Shown here: piece by piece, positions 1 through 7,969 of the stretch | Numbering within the stretch: the first letter of the stretch is position 1 | Layout of the letters: the number at the start of each line of letters is the position of its first letter | From: Bacteroidota bacterium | Lineage (GTDB): Bacteria > Bacteroidota > Ignavibacteria > SZUA-365 > JAADGX01 | Reading direction: 5' to 3' | DNA: 15,254 nt | Assembly: GCA_027021285.1 (NCBI GenBank) | Contig: JALUUP010000121.1 | Coordinates: 1 to 15,254 of the forward strand | The notes under the pieces: generated by a model | Database searches by the model: none | What the model saw: the letters and a program-made list of their open reading frames with translations, nothing else | What the model was told of the DNA's origin: nothing | Translations under genes and position numbers: made by a program

Positions 1-1
1 A

Positions 2-658
2 TTGAAGAAACGGGGATTTGTTATCAGCCTGGTTGGAGTGGAAGCCATGCGACAGTCTTCACTGGAAAGCGTGAACAAAGGCACTTCCGTAAACAAGTTG
101 ATCGAAACGATCAACGAGCTGCACGAGAACCATGTCTATGTTCATACGACGTACATGATCGGGTATGAAAACGACACCGAGGAACAGATCCGGGAGGATA
201 TCAAAGCCTTGAAGAAGGTGCCCTTCGATTCCAACCAGACGTGTATCCTGACGCCGTTCCCGGCAACCAAGCTTTACGATCGTTTTATTAAGAAATATAA
301 GGTCAAGCTTGACGAACCGGGGAATTTTGATGCCTACAACCTGGTTTGGTCGCACAAGAATTTTACTCCGGAGTCGATGGATCGCCTGTGGCGCTGGGCC
401 TGGAAACAACTTTATTCCCCGTATCGGCTCGCGCGCTCCTTGTACAAGCTTTTCCGCTCCGGCGCTATCCCGCATAGCTGGAAGCCTGCCGTAAAGGAGA
501 AAAATCTACCCGAGAGGACGTATCCCCTGGTGACGGAAACGACTCATCCTGCGACTCCGCAGCTATCGCAAACACAAGTCCCCGATGTCGTCGTGGAAGC
601 ACCGAGGAACGGCAATGGAAAGAAACCCGTCGGGACAACAAAATCCACGGTGGTTTGA
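2..658 (+). CDS. Radical SAM protein, C-terminal part (5' end outside the window)
   Basis: This is the C-terminal 218 codons of a radical SAM enzyme, probably of the B12-binding-domain type. The frame is already open at the first base, so the CX3CX2C cluster motif and any cobalamin domain lie outside the window. The visible part starts with the late strands of the radical SAM barrel: a GVEAMRQSSLESVNKG segment matches the family pattern in which a GxES-like strand is followed by an NKG motif. Next come a TTYMIGYENDTEEQI segment (the usual 'F-hydrophobic-GxPgET' position) and a PFPATKLYDR motif. A helical stretch rich in Trp, Arg and Tyr follows, then a low-complexity Pro/Thr/Asn tail of about 50 residues. 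The substrate cannot be told from this fragment. The gene ends 195 bp before the convergent carA. The family call is firm; the subfamily is inference. Confidence 0.8.
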   Translation: MKKRGFVISLVGVEAMRQSSLESVNKGTSVNKLIETINELHENHVYVHTTYMIGYENDTEEQIREDIKALKKVPFDSNQTCILTPFPATKLYDRFIKKYKVKLDEPGNFDAYNLVWSHKNFTPESMDRLWRWAWKQLYSPYRLARSLYKLFRSGAIPHSWKPAVKEKNLPERTYPLVTETTHPATPQLSQTQVPDVVVEAPRNGNGKKPVGTTKSTVV

Positions 659-689
659 TTACACGGGAATCGTCGCCGGCGTTTTAGCG

Positions 690-711
690 GTCGAAGAAAT
701 TCGGTTTTATT
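690..711 (+). terminator. Weak intrinsic-terminator-like hairpin after the radical SAM gene
   Basis: About 30 nt after the stop codon, CGAA (692-695) pairs with TTCG (700-703) around a GAAA tetraloop. The stem can be extended by two G-U wobbles and is followed by GTTTTATTA. The U tract is short and the stem weak, so this is only a candidate terminator. Confidence 0.3.
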
Positions 712-726
712 ACGAGAAATCGTTTC

Positions 727-763
727 CAAGAGGAATTGCCTTTTCAGCAGGTGATTCCTCTTG
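727..763. repeat. 10-bp perfect inverted repeat between convergent genes
   Basis: CAAGAGGAAT (727-736) is exactly complementary to ATTCCTCTTG (754-763), with a 17-nt loop in which TGC and GCA could add three more pairs. It lies between the stops of the radical SAM gene (658) and carA (854), which point at each other. No U tract follows on either strand. It may be a bidirectional 3'-end hairpin that stops transcription with Rho or protects transcript ends. Confidence 0.55.
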
Positions 764-853
764 CACGTCTATGTCTGGTGTTGGAACGGAAGGTTGCGGA
801 AAATGAGTTTGAAGTTGCATGGAGCCGCGACCCTCGTTTTAACCACCTGTTCG

Positions 854-1984
854 CTACGTGGTAAATTCGCCCGTCATAATTTGTCTGAATTGTTTGAACA
901 GGTAGTCGCTGTCGTGCGGTCCCGGCGAGGCTTCGGGATGGTACTGCACGCAGAAGACCGGCTCCGAACGGTGCCGGAAACCCTCCACGGTATTGTCGTT
1001 CAGGTTGAGGTGTGTCAGTTCCAGGTCGGCGGGGAGGGAGTCAGGGTCCACGGCAAACCCGTGATTCTGTGACGTGATTTCCACCACGGCGGTGCCCAGG
1101 TTCTTCACGGGATGGTTTGCGCCCCGGTGACCGAATTTCAGCTTATACGTTCTCGCGCCCAGGGCAAGGGCCAGGAGCTGGTGTCCGAGGCAGATGCCGA
1201 AGATGGGTTTTTTCCCGATAAGGTTCCGTATGTTTTTGATTGCGTATGTGACCGCCGCCGGATCGCCGGGACCGTTGCTCAGGAAGATTCCGTCGGGATC
1301 CAGGGCCAGTATGTCATCGGCGGAAGTGGAAGCGGGGACGACATGCAGCTTCATACCGTGTGCGCGCAGGCGGCGGAGGATGTTGTGTTTGACGCCGAAG
1401 TCAACCACCACCACGTTGAAAGCCGGTCCCGTCGAAGATACGAGCACGTCGAAGCCGTTTGACGCATGAGCTGATTCCCACTGGTACGCTTTCCTGGCGG
1501 TAACCTCCGATGCCAGATCGAGTCCGCTCATGACCGGCGAAGATCTCGCTCGTTCCAGCAGGGCGTTCACGTCATCCGTTTCCGTACTGAGGATGCCCCG
1601 CATGGCGCCGATCTCCCGGATCATGCGCGTGAGCTGGCGCGTGTCGATATCCGTTATACCGGGGATGTCGTGTTCTTTCAAGTATTCGTGTAGGGAAGTC
1701 TCCGCGCGCCAGTTGCTGAAGCGACGGCTGTACTCCTTCACCACCAGGGCGCGGATCCAGGGCCGGGTGGATTCCACGTCTTCCTTGTTCACACCGTAGT
1801 TGCCGATCATGGGCGAGGTCATGGTGACGATCTGCCCGGCGTATGATGGATCGGTGAGGATTTCCTGGTAGCCGGTCATGGATGTGTTGAAAACGACTTC
1901 GCCGGTAGTCTCTCCCGTGGAACCGAAAGACGCGCCCCGGAAAACGGCGCCGTTTTCCAAGACCAGAATAGCGCTATGTGTCAT
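854..1984 (-). CDS. carA: Carbamoyl-phosphate synthase small (glutaminase) subunit
   Basis: CarA hydrolyses glutamine and passes ammonia to CarB for carbamoyl phosphate, the precursor of pyrimidines and arginine; it acts in the cytoplasm. The 376-residue product has the CarA-specific N-terminal domain (about 1-180, including FNTSMTGYQE near 32-41) and a class I glutamine amidotransferase domain. The nucleophile elbow is GICLGHQ with Cys265, and the His349/Glu351 pair is in YHPEASPGPHDS. I chose the ATG at 1984 because AAAGGA sits 6 nt upstream and the protein then starts as CarA normally does; the frame stays open 19 codons further upstream, without support. carB is not next to it: downstream lies the convergent radical SAM gene. 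A 342-bp non-coding stretch precedes it. Confidence 0.97.
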   Translation of the reverse strand: MTHSAILVLENGAVFRGASFGSTGETTGEVVFNTSMTGYQEILTDPSYAGQIVTMTSPMIGNYGVNKEDVESTRPWIRALVVKEYSRRFSNWRAETSLHEYLKEHDIPGITDIDTRQLTRMIREIGAMRGILSTETDDVNALLERARSSPVMSGLDLASEVTARKAYQWESAHASNGFDVLVSSTGPAFNVVVVDFGVKHNILRRLRAHGMKLHVVPASTSADDILALDPDGIFLSNGPGDPAAVTYAIKNIRNLIGKKPIFGICLGHQLLALALGARTYKLKFGHRGANHPVKNLGTAVVEITSQNHGFAVDPDSLPADLELTHLNLNDNTVEGFRHRSEPVFCVQYHPEASPGPHDSDYLFKQFRQIMTGEFTT

Positions 1985-2326
1985 GTATTTCCTTTCATCT
2001 AAACCGGGAACAAGGTAGGAAAATTGCCGGTGCGAAACCAAGTACGGGATGAAAAAACAGACGATGCATGCAGCGTACTAACGTTTAATCACAATGCGAG
2101 TTCACTTTTGGCTTGATCTTCCCGAAAAAGAAAGTTGCCATTACATACTTCGCATCCTGGCTCCGATTATAAGGAAAGAACGACCTGATGGCAGGGCTTT
2201 TTCTCGTTAGTATTAAACACTATAATCGAAACAATCGGACCAATCGGGTTGGCGTTTGGAGAAAGAGGCATCGGGTCTGGATCAGGATTTCGATGATCGA
2301 AACGGTTTTTCTCTCCGGGCCTGGCG
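1985..2326. other. 342-bp intergenic region upstream of carA
   Basis: No credible gene is present. For transcription toward carA the best promoter-like match is TACCTTG (2011-2017 on the complement) with a TTG 21 nt upstream; it is one base short of the TAnnTTTG consensus, so I do not call it. Other structure includes the palindrome TTTCGATGATCGAAA at 2288-2302, a direct repeat CAATCGG at 2232-2238 and 2241-2247, and a widely spaced 8-bp inverted repeat (2164-2171 with 2221-2228). I see no pyrimidine-type attenuator and no leader peptide. Confidence 0.5.
2288..2302. repeat. 15-bp palindrome near the 3' end of the T9SS propeller gene
   Basis: TTTCGAT, a single G, then ATCGAAA form a perfect 7+1+7 palindrome, 24 nt beyond the stop codon of the 916-residue protein gene. 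On the plus strand it is followed by CGGTTTTTCTC, on the minus strand by TCCTG. It could be part of a 3'-end structure or a protein-binding site upstream of carA; the sequence does not decide. Confidence 0.4.
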
Positions 2327-5077
2327 TCAATTCATAACGCTCAATTTCCTGAACGCCCGTTTACCGTTCAGTGTCAACTGCACAAAATACGCCCCCGAAG
2401 GCAAGCCGGTCGCGTCGAACACGGTGACATACGCCCCTGATTTTTTCCGTTCATTCACTAATGTCGCGATTTCTCTTCCGCGCGCGTCTCGGACGGTAAG
2501 GCGCACGAATCCATCTTCTGGTATAACGTACGTGAGGGTGGTTATGGGCGAACCGGAAAGTGAAGACAAGCCGAACGGATTCGGGTAATTCGGTTCCAGG
2601 GCGAAACGCGCAGGGGACTGCCGTGAAATCTCGACTCGCACAGCGTGGGAGTACTCAAAGGTCCCGTCGTTATCAATCTGGCGCAACCGGTACCAGGCTT
2701 CTTTCGCCGTTGCAGGTAATGTTGCCAGCGGTTCCCGCCAGGTGTACGTTTTCGCTTGCGAAGTCGTACCGGATCCGGGTACGAATCCCACCTCCGTCCA
2801 TGTGCCCTTTCCTGAACGTCGTTCTATTTTGAAACCGTAGTTGTTCGTTTCACTCGCCGTTCTCCATCGCAGCACGACGTCAACGCCTTCGACCGCGGCG
2901 TGAAAGGCTTCCAGCTCCACGGGAACCGTAACCGCAACTTCGTAGATACTGCGTCCATGCGTGGCTGCCCGCAGCAGGCCCGTGGCGGTGTGCAGGTGAA
3001 GATCAACAACCACGGCACGCGGCATGCCGTCGAACATCTGCGACCATGTACCGCCGGTATCGGTCGTGATAAAAACCCCGAGGTCGGTGGCGACGTACAG
3101 GGTGCCGGGATACCCGGGATTGATTTCGATGTCGTTCACGGGGATGTTGGGAAGGTTGGAAGAAATGTTGACCCATGTGTCGCCCTTGTTTGACGATCGG
3201 TACACGTGGGGCTGGCCGTAACCGGAAAACGTCGCGTAGTACACGGACGGATTCGTGGGATCGACCGCTACACGCTTGCAGTACCGTTTCGATAGTCCGG
3301 TGCTGATGTTTTCCCAGCTCACTCCCATGTTGGTCGTCCGCCAGACTTTCCCCGTGGTTTTGCCGATCAGAATCGTGTTGCGGTCCGAAGGCGCAACTGC
3401 AATTGTGGAAATGGAACCGGTGGAATCCATGTTTCCGTTGTACACGAACCACTGCTGGGCCCGGTTGACGGTCTTGTACAATTGCCGCCGCGTGGCTGTG
3501 TAAAGGATTCTCGGATCAACGGGGTCCATGGCCACCGGTGTCACCCAGAGACCACTGCCGACAAGACCATTATTGGCGTACTTGAATGTAACGCCGCCGT
3601 TGGTCGAACGGACATGGCTTCCCCGCTGGTATTCCGCGTACACGTATCGCGAATCAAGGTAGTCGATGTTGGCGTATCCGCCGTCACCTCCAACCACGTG
3701 ACTCCAATTAACCAGTCCACCCGATCCGCGGTGGGTGCCGTTGTCTTGTGTCCCCCCGTAAATAAGGCTGGCATTCTTTCTATCCACATCAAAGGCATAG
3801 TACTGCGTTATGGGAAGATTGCCGTTCCGGCTCACCCAGGACTGTCCGGCGTTCGTCGAACGGTACACGCCGCCGTCGTTGCCTGCCAGCACGCGATTGG
3901 TATTGACCGGATCCCATGCCAGGGCATGTTGATCGACATGAAGGTATCGTACGGATTTCCAGGTCACTCCGTAGTCGGAGGATCGATATAGCCCGATCCC
4001 TCCGATCAGGACGATCTTGGGGTCATCCGGTTTGACGGCAATCGTGATATCATACCACCCCTGGGATCCGAAGAAGTTCGGTGTGTTCGCCTGGAGGGTC
4101 CACGAATCGCCAGTGTCCGTTGAGCGATAGACGCCTTTCAGTTTGCCCCCGCTTTGTTGCACCATGACCGCGTAAATGAACTGCGGTTGATTGCGGCAGA
4201 TGTCGAGCTCCAGGCGCCGGATCTTCGTGGTCGGAATACCGTTGTTCAACTGCGTCCACGTGACGCCCGCATCCGTCGATCGGTACACTCCTTTGCCTGC
4301 GACGCACCCGAAGACGATGCTGGGATCGACGGGATGAAAATCCACGTCGTTCGTGTTTCCCGCGATGACCTTGGTCCAGGTATTGCCTCCATTCGACGAG
4401 CGAAACAGGCCCGACTTTGTTGCCGCCAGAACGATCTGACCGTTGACGGGATGGACAGCCACGTGTGCGATATTCCCGGATATCTTTGGTCCCGCCTGCT
4501 GCCAGGTGTTTCCCCCATCAGTCGATTTCACCATTCCGATTCCCGGGTACGAATCGGCGCTGAAATTTGCTTCGCCGGTACCGACATACACGATGTTGGA
4601 ATTCGAAGGATCGACCGTGACCGACCCCATGGCCATGGTAGCAAGGTCATCGGCCACAGGGATGAACTTCCCACCAAAGTCAGTGGATTTCCACACTCCG
4701 CCGTCAGCCGCGGTCATGAACACCACATCGGGTTGCGCCGGATCGATGGCCAGGCCGGTTACTCTCCCGCCGCGGTTCACGGGGCCGATGAGCTTCCATG
4801 TCGTTGCAACCTTGGTTTTGCTTTTTTGCAGCGACGCAGGCGGTCGCCATGCGGTCATCGCACGCGCGTCCCGAAGAGCCTGCTCACGCGCTCCATCGGG
4901 GATGTATCCCAGCGGATAGGCGCGCTGCGAGAAAAAGTATTTCGCTCTTGCCTTGATCCAGTCCGGTGAATCTTTATATAGCAGCGATTGATCGGTCGGA
5001 GAGAGCGGCCGGTACTGGGAATGGAGCGGTAGCGCAAAGGCAGTTATGATTAACAAAAAGAGTATTGACGAACGCAT
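2327..5077 (-). CDS. Secreted Asp-box beta-propeller protein with type IX secretion sorting domain
   Basis: This 916-residue exported protein has no assignable reaction. A signal peptide covers about residues 1-20 (ending ...LPLHSQ). From about 90 to 720 it is built of repeated Asp-box/BNR hairpins of the form RSTDxGxTW; I count about a dozen, for example KSTDGGNTW, RSSNGGNTW, RSTDAGVTW, RTTNMGVSW and RSSNKGDTW. This is the fold of VPS10/sortilin-like and sialidase-like propellers, but no sialidase catalytic set is evident. A fibronectin-III-like module (about 725-825, with ASETNNYGFKIERR) follows. The last 90 residues are a Por/T9SS type-A sorting domain: YPNPF at 831-835, then GREIATLV and LPSGAYFVQL. 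The protein is therefore probably carried across the outer membrane and anchored or released. It follows the lyase-like gene after 110 bp, possibly in the same transcript. No strong Shine-Dalgarno is seen. Confidence 0.88.
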   Translation of the reverse strand: MRSSILFLLIITAFALPLHSQYRPLSPTDQSLLYKDSPDWIKARAKYFFSQRAYPLGYIPDGAREQALRDARAMTAWRPPASLQKSKTKVATTWKLIGPVNRGGRVTGLAIDPAQPDVVFMTAADGGVWKSTDFGGKFIPVADDLATMAMGSVTVDPSNSNIVYVGTGEANFSADSYPGIGMVKSTDGGNTWQQAGPKISGNIAHVAVHPVNGQIVLAATKSGLFRSSNGGNTWTKVIAGNTNDVDFHPVDPSIVFGCVAGKGVYRSTDAGVTWTQLNNGIPTTKIRRLELDICRNQPQFIYAVMVQQSGGKLKGVYRSTDTGDSWTLQANTPNFFGSQGWYDITIAVKPDDPKIVLIGGIGLYRSSDYGVTWKSVRYLHVDQHALAWDPVNTNRVLAGNDGGVYRSTNAGQSWVSRNGNLPITQYYAFDVDRKNASLIYGGTQDNGTHRGSGGLVNWSHVVGGDGGYANIDYLDSRYVYAEYQRGSHVRSTNGGVTFKYANNGLVGSGLWVTPVAMDPVDPRILYTATRRQLYKTVNRAQQWFVYNGNMDSTGSISTIAVAPSDRNTILIGKTTGKVWRTTNMGVSWENISTGLSKRYCKRVAVDPTNPSVYYATFSGYGQPHVYRSSNKGDTWVNISSNLPNIPVNDIEINPGYPGTLYVATDLGVFITTDTGGTWSQMFDGMPRAVVVDLHLHTATGLLRAATHGRSIYEVAVTVPVELEAFHAAVEGVDVVLRWRTASETNNYGFKIERRSGKGTWTEVGFVPGSGTTSQAKTYTWREPLATLPATAKEAWYRLRQIDNDGTFEYSHAVRVEISRQSPARFALEPNYPNPFGLSSLSGSPITTLTYVIPEDGFVRLTVRDARGREIATLVNERKKSGAYVTVFDATGLPSGAYFVQLTLNGKRAFRKLSVMN

Positions 5078-5161
5078 AACACAATTATGATTTGAGGAAG
5101 AGTGGAATAACAGACAGGCAGACCACTACAAGTTCGTATAAATCCGGTTTCGTTTCAAGGG

Positions 5162-5176
5162 GAAAACGCTGTTTTC
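5162..5176 (-). repeat. 6-bp-stem palindrome just after the lyase-like gene
   Basis: GAAAAC (5162-5167) and GTTTTC (5171-5176) flank a 3-nt loop, starting 12 nt after the stop of the lyase-like gene. On the minus strand the arm ending in TTTTC is followed by CCCC, so this is not a classic intrinsic terminator. It may partly separate this gene from the T9SS propeller gene downstream. Confidence 0.35.
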
Positions 5177-5187
5177 GCAAGCATTAT

Positions 5188-6945
5188 TCAGGGCTGATGT
5201 GTGATTCGAACGTTCTTCATATTCAGGATCAACGTGTCTTTCCGAAACGTCACGCGCAGAATACCTGACCCCGCTTTACTGTTAAGCACCGGGCTCTTGA
5301 CCAGGTAGTCCGGGTCAAAGCGCACCTTCTTTCTGTTCACTTTACGCGCGCCGCCGTACGTGAATTCCAGCTTGTCGCCGAATATCGTCGTGTATCGTAT
5401 GCGTTTTTTCCGCGCAAAAGCGCTGGTGTCCACCTTGCTGCTCTTTACTCGTTTAATGAAATCCTCGAACGTCGGAACTTGGGGGGGAGAGGCGACCTGG
5501 ACGATCAGGGCGTTCCGGCGAAACGGCGAGACGAACCGGGTTCCGGCGGGTTCGGAAACCATCTGGTAGGGGCGCACAGCGAATACGCCGATGAAGAACC
5601 TGCCGCTGCGCGCAAGAATCCAGCCGGGGCCGGTGGAGTCGGCGTCGGTGGCGTCCAGTCCGTGGGGGAAGAACGTCGTAATAAGCTGATGCCGGTCGGT
5701 CTTTGGGATGTCGTACATGGCAATCAGGGTATTGCGGTGTTGGAACAGTTCTTCGTACGGCGACCCGCCGACGTACTTGTTGAATGTCGGATACCGGCCG
5801 TACAGGGAGGCCAACGTGTTCCACGCTTCCTCCTCGCAGGCCGGGTAGAATTCCGCAAGTAATTCCGGCGAAGCCGCCGGATGCATGGAGAAGATCGTCG
5901 AGCGATCGATAGGCGCTTTCCAGCTCGCGTCCCAACTGTGCTGGTTCACGGGCTGGATCAGCCCGCCGTTCAGCGAGCCGAGCGAGTACCAGGGAGTAAG
6001 GAACGTGGTCTCATAGACGTATTTTGGAGCAGTAGTATTGCGGTAGCGAACGCCGGTGCGCCGCTTCTGAACGATGGTGTAAGGCCGGACGTATTCCAGC
6101 GCGATTTGCCGCAGAATATCCGGAGGCCGGTACGAACTGAACGCGAACAGGAGTTGTTCCCCGCTATAGCACAATTCGACATCGCCGAACAAAAGCGCGC
6201 CGATGCAGGTCATGGCACTGGCCCGGGGGCGGATCGCGGAGTATTCGAATTCCAGGCTGTGAGGACCGGTGTACATGCCGTCCCTGTACTTGGCGGCGAA
6301 TTCCGCCAGCAGCCAGTCGAGCATGATTTCAGCCCGAGTTCGCATGTCCCGGTCGGAGGCGAAGTCGCGCAGCAACAGCATGGCGGAAAGAAAGAAACCG
6401 GTATGCGTCGGGGAATCGAATTCCTCCATGCCGTCCTCGGTGGTCCTCGCAAACCAGTCGAGAAGAAACGCCTCCGCTTCCGCATGGTTCTGATCGGTTG
6501 ATTTCCCGTTGAACCAGCCTCTTTGTTCCATATCGTCGAAATTTTCGGAAGCCAGAAGGAGGGCTGCGTAGTAAAGCACCTGCTCGTGCTCGGAGCGGCC
6601 GGGCAGGGGTTGGTACGTTTTCCAGAGTTCCCGTATGCGTTTCTTCTGTCGTTCCGGCAGGTTGGCGCTTCCATGGAGGTACAGGGTCATGGTCGAGAAC
6701 ATCCAGTATGCGTCGCCACGAGGTTGCGAGGACAACAGGTCGTCCAGTGTACTCATCGCCGTATCGAGATCGACGCCTTCATGAAACCGCGCCGTGAGGA
6801 TGAAGTAATCCGACGCGATGTCGAACGTCGAAAAAAACGCTTTCACGGAATCGCAGCGTTCCTGGTACGTCGTTTGTCCCACCGATGAAAGAGTGGTCGC
6901 AGCGATCAGGAATATGAACGTGAGGCTTTTCAAGACTTTACTCAT
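5188..6945 (-). CDS. Exported protein resembling alpha/alpha-toroid polysaccharide lyases
   Basis: This is a 585-residue exported protein without a firm family name. A signal peptide covers about residues 1-24 (ending ...LSSVGQ). Residues about 30-290 are helical with many aromatics, as in an incomplete alpha/alpha toroid, and include EEFDSPTH near 174-181. Residues about 300-585 look beta-rich and contain TPWYSLGS (317-324), NQHSW (334-338), HRNTLIAMYDIP and GWILARSG. From memory, the order of these motifs resembles uncharacterised heparinase/alginate-lyase-like proteins that carry a SPTY motif, a toroid and then a beta-sandwich. Asn334 and His336 are possible active-site residues, but this is inference. 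The start overlaps the end of the upstream Asp-box gene by 8 bp (ATGAGTAA), implying translational coupling. No T9SS sorting domain is present, so the product is probably periplasmic or envelope-bound. Confidence 0.6.
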   Translation of the reverse strand: MSKVLKSLTFIFLIAATTLSSVGQTTYQERCDSVKAFFSTFDIASDYFILTARFHEGVDLDTAMSTLDDLLSSQPRGDAYWMFSTMTLYLHGSANLPERQKKRIRELWKTYQPLPGRSEHEQVLYYAALLLASENFDDMEQRGWFNGKSTDQNHAEAEAFLLDWFARTTEDGMEEFDSPTHTGFFLSAMLLLRDFASDRDMRTRAEIMLDWLLAEFAAKYRDGMYTGPHSLEFEYSAIRPRASAMTCIGALLFGDVELCYSGEQLLFAFSSYRPPDILRQIALEYVRPYTIVQKRRTGVRYRNTTAPKYVYETTFLTPWYSLGSLNGGLIQPVNQHSWDASWKAPIDRSTIFSMHPAASPELLAEFYPACEEEAWNTLASLYGRYPTFNKYVGGSPYEELFQHRNTLIAMYDIPKTDRHQLITTFFPHGLDATDADSTGPGWILARSGRFFIGVFAVRPYQMVSEPAGTRFVSPFRRNALIVQVASPPQVPTFEDFIKRVKSSKVDTSAFARKKRIRYTTIFGDKLEFTYGGARKVNRKKVRFDPDYLVKSPVLNSKAGSGILRVTFRKDTLILNMKNVRITHQP

Positions 6946-7957
6946 GGTTCATGTTGTTGGTGTGAATGAACGGGTGGACGTCGATGAACGAGATCGCACA
7001 GCTTCCCAGGTCGGAGGTCTCCCATTTATCGTGTCCGGGTTTGAGCACGAAAAGACCGCCATCGGTCCCGGCATAGATCCTTCCGGTCAGCGAGTGATCG
7101 ATGTACAGGGAGCGGATGAAGTAATTCGAGATTCCAAATGAGCCCGAGGTCCAGGTCGTACCCCCGTCCGTGGTCCTGAAAATACCCATGTCGGTAGTCC
7201 CCGCGTAAAATGTTGCGTCCCGGGTTGTATCAGCGAGGATACATGTCATCTTTGTGCTTAGTAATCCCTCGGACCGCTTGCTCCACGATGCCCCGTTGTC
7301 CACGGAAAAGAAGACGCCGCTGCGGGTTGCCGCCGCCAGAAGGCTGGACCCTTCATGCAATGCCAATCCCCGGACGCGCTTCGTTGTCAGCCCTACCCGC
7401 GACCATGAGAACCCTGAATCGAAACTGACCAGGCAGCCGTTTTCAGTAGCCGCGAACACGGCGCCCGTGGGGTCCACGACGAGAGCGTTAATATATCGGC
7501 TGTCATCTTGGGGCAGTTTCGAAGTGCGATCGCTCCACGAGTCCCCGTCATCCATCGAGACCCAAAGGCCCTGTGCCGTTCCGGCCAGGATGAGGCCAGG
7601 AGCGCCGGGGATTTCAGCAAAGCACGTCGTGTTCTTGAGCCGCCAGTCACTTGTAAGCACCCAGGAAGAATCCTGTTTTTTCAGGATACCGTGGTCGCAA
7701 CCCAGGAGCAAGTTCCCGTTGCTTGTATGCAAAACGGCCCGCACTTGCGCGAACGGCCATCCCTGGGAAGTCCAGGTCTTTCCATCGTCGGTGCTCCTGC
7801 TCAATCCAAAGGCCAGATGTTCGGGCTTCGTCCCTGGCTTGAGCAGGGTATTGCGGATAATGCCTACTTCAATAACAAAGTCGGTTTCCACCGGCTGATG
7901 CGATGAAAAGAGGAACGAAAGAAGGATCAACAGAAAAGAAGGCAACGTGAAAATCAT
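6938..7957 (-). CDS. Secreted Asp-box (BNR) beta-propeller protein
   Basis: This 339-residue protein has an N-terminal hydrophobic signal sequence (about residues 1-20) followed by a small Asp-box propeller. Five repeats are visible: RSTDDGKTW, VSMDDGDSW, VSFDSGFSW, FSVDNGASW and RTTDGGTTW, separated by strands such as LILAGTAQGLW, VFAATENGCLV and IYAGTDGGLFV. There is no catalytic signature, no fibronectin module and no sorting domain, unlike the larger propeller encoded nearby. A binding or scaffolding role in the envelope is the cautious guess. The ATG lies 9 bp after the murA stop. Its TGAGG Shine-Dalgarno (7965-7969, 7 nt from the ATG) overlaps the murA stop codon. Its own 3' end overlaps the lyase-like gene by 8 bp, so it is the middle of a tight three-gene unit. 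Confidence 0.85.
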   Translation of the reverse strand: MIFTLPSFLLILLSFLFSSHQPVETDFVIEVGIIRNTLLKPGTKPEHLAFGLSRSTDDGKTWTSQGWPFAQVRAVLHTSNGNLLLGCDHGILKKQDSSWVLTSDWRLKNTTCFAEIPGAPGLILAGTAQGLWVSMDDGDSWSDRTSKLPQDDSRYINALVVDPTGAVFAATENGCLVSFDSGFSWSRVGLTTKRVRGLALHEGSSLLAAATRSGVFFSVDNGASWSKRSEGLLSTKMTCILADTTRDATFYAGTTDMGIFRTTDGGTTWTSGSFGISNYFIRSLYIDHSLTGRIYAGTDGGLFVLKPGHDKWETSDLGSCAISFIDVHPFIHTNNMNHE

Positions 7958-7964
7958 GTTACAA

Positions 7965-7969
7965 CCTCA
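7965..7969 (-). promoter_or_regulatory. Shine-Dalgarno of the Asp-box gene, embedded in the murA stop codon
   Basis: On the minus strand TGAGG combines the murA stop TGA with a GAGG core 7 nt before the ATG at 7957. Ribosomes finishing murA would clear or hand over this site, which supports co-translation of murA and the exported protein. Confidence 0.7.

Noticed and set aside
842..862. A carA terminator from ACCAC/GTGGT pairing across the stop codon
   Set aside because: The stem is 5 bp with an 11-nt loop, includes coding sequence, and is followed by TAAAACG instead of a U tract.
1985..2041. An N-terminal extension of CarA to 2041
   Set aside because: The added 19 residues do not match the family, and a good Shine-Dalgarno precedes the ATG at 1984.
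2164..2228. Inverted repeat CGATTATA/TATAATCG upstream of carA
   Set aside because: Arms of 8 bp, AT-rich and 49 nt apart are readily found by chance and show no link to a promoter.
4154..4969. A 271-codon open frame on the plus strand inside the T9SS propeller gene
   Set aside because: It is antisense to a gene with clear Asp-box repeats, and its translation has no recognisable domain.
2327..5077. Calling the large Asp-box protein a sialidase
   Set aside because: Asp-boxes alone are structural; I see no arginine triad or Tyr/Glu pair of sialidases, and the repeats fit a many-bladed sortilin-like propeller.
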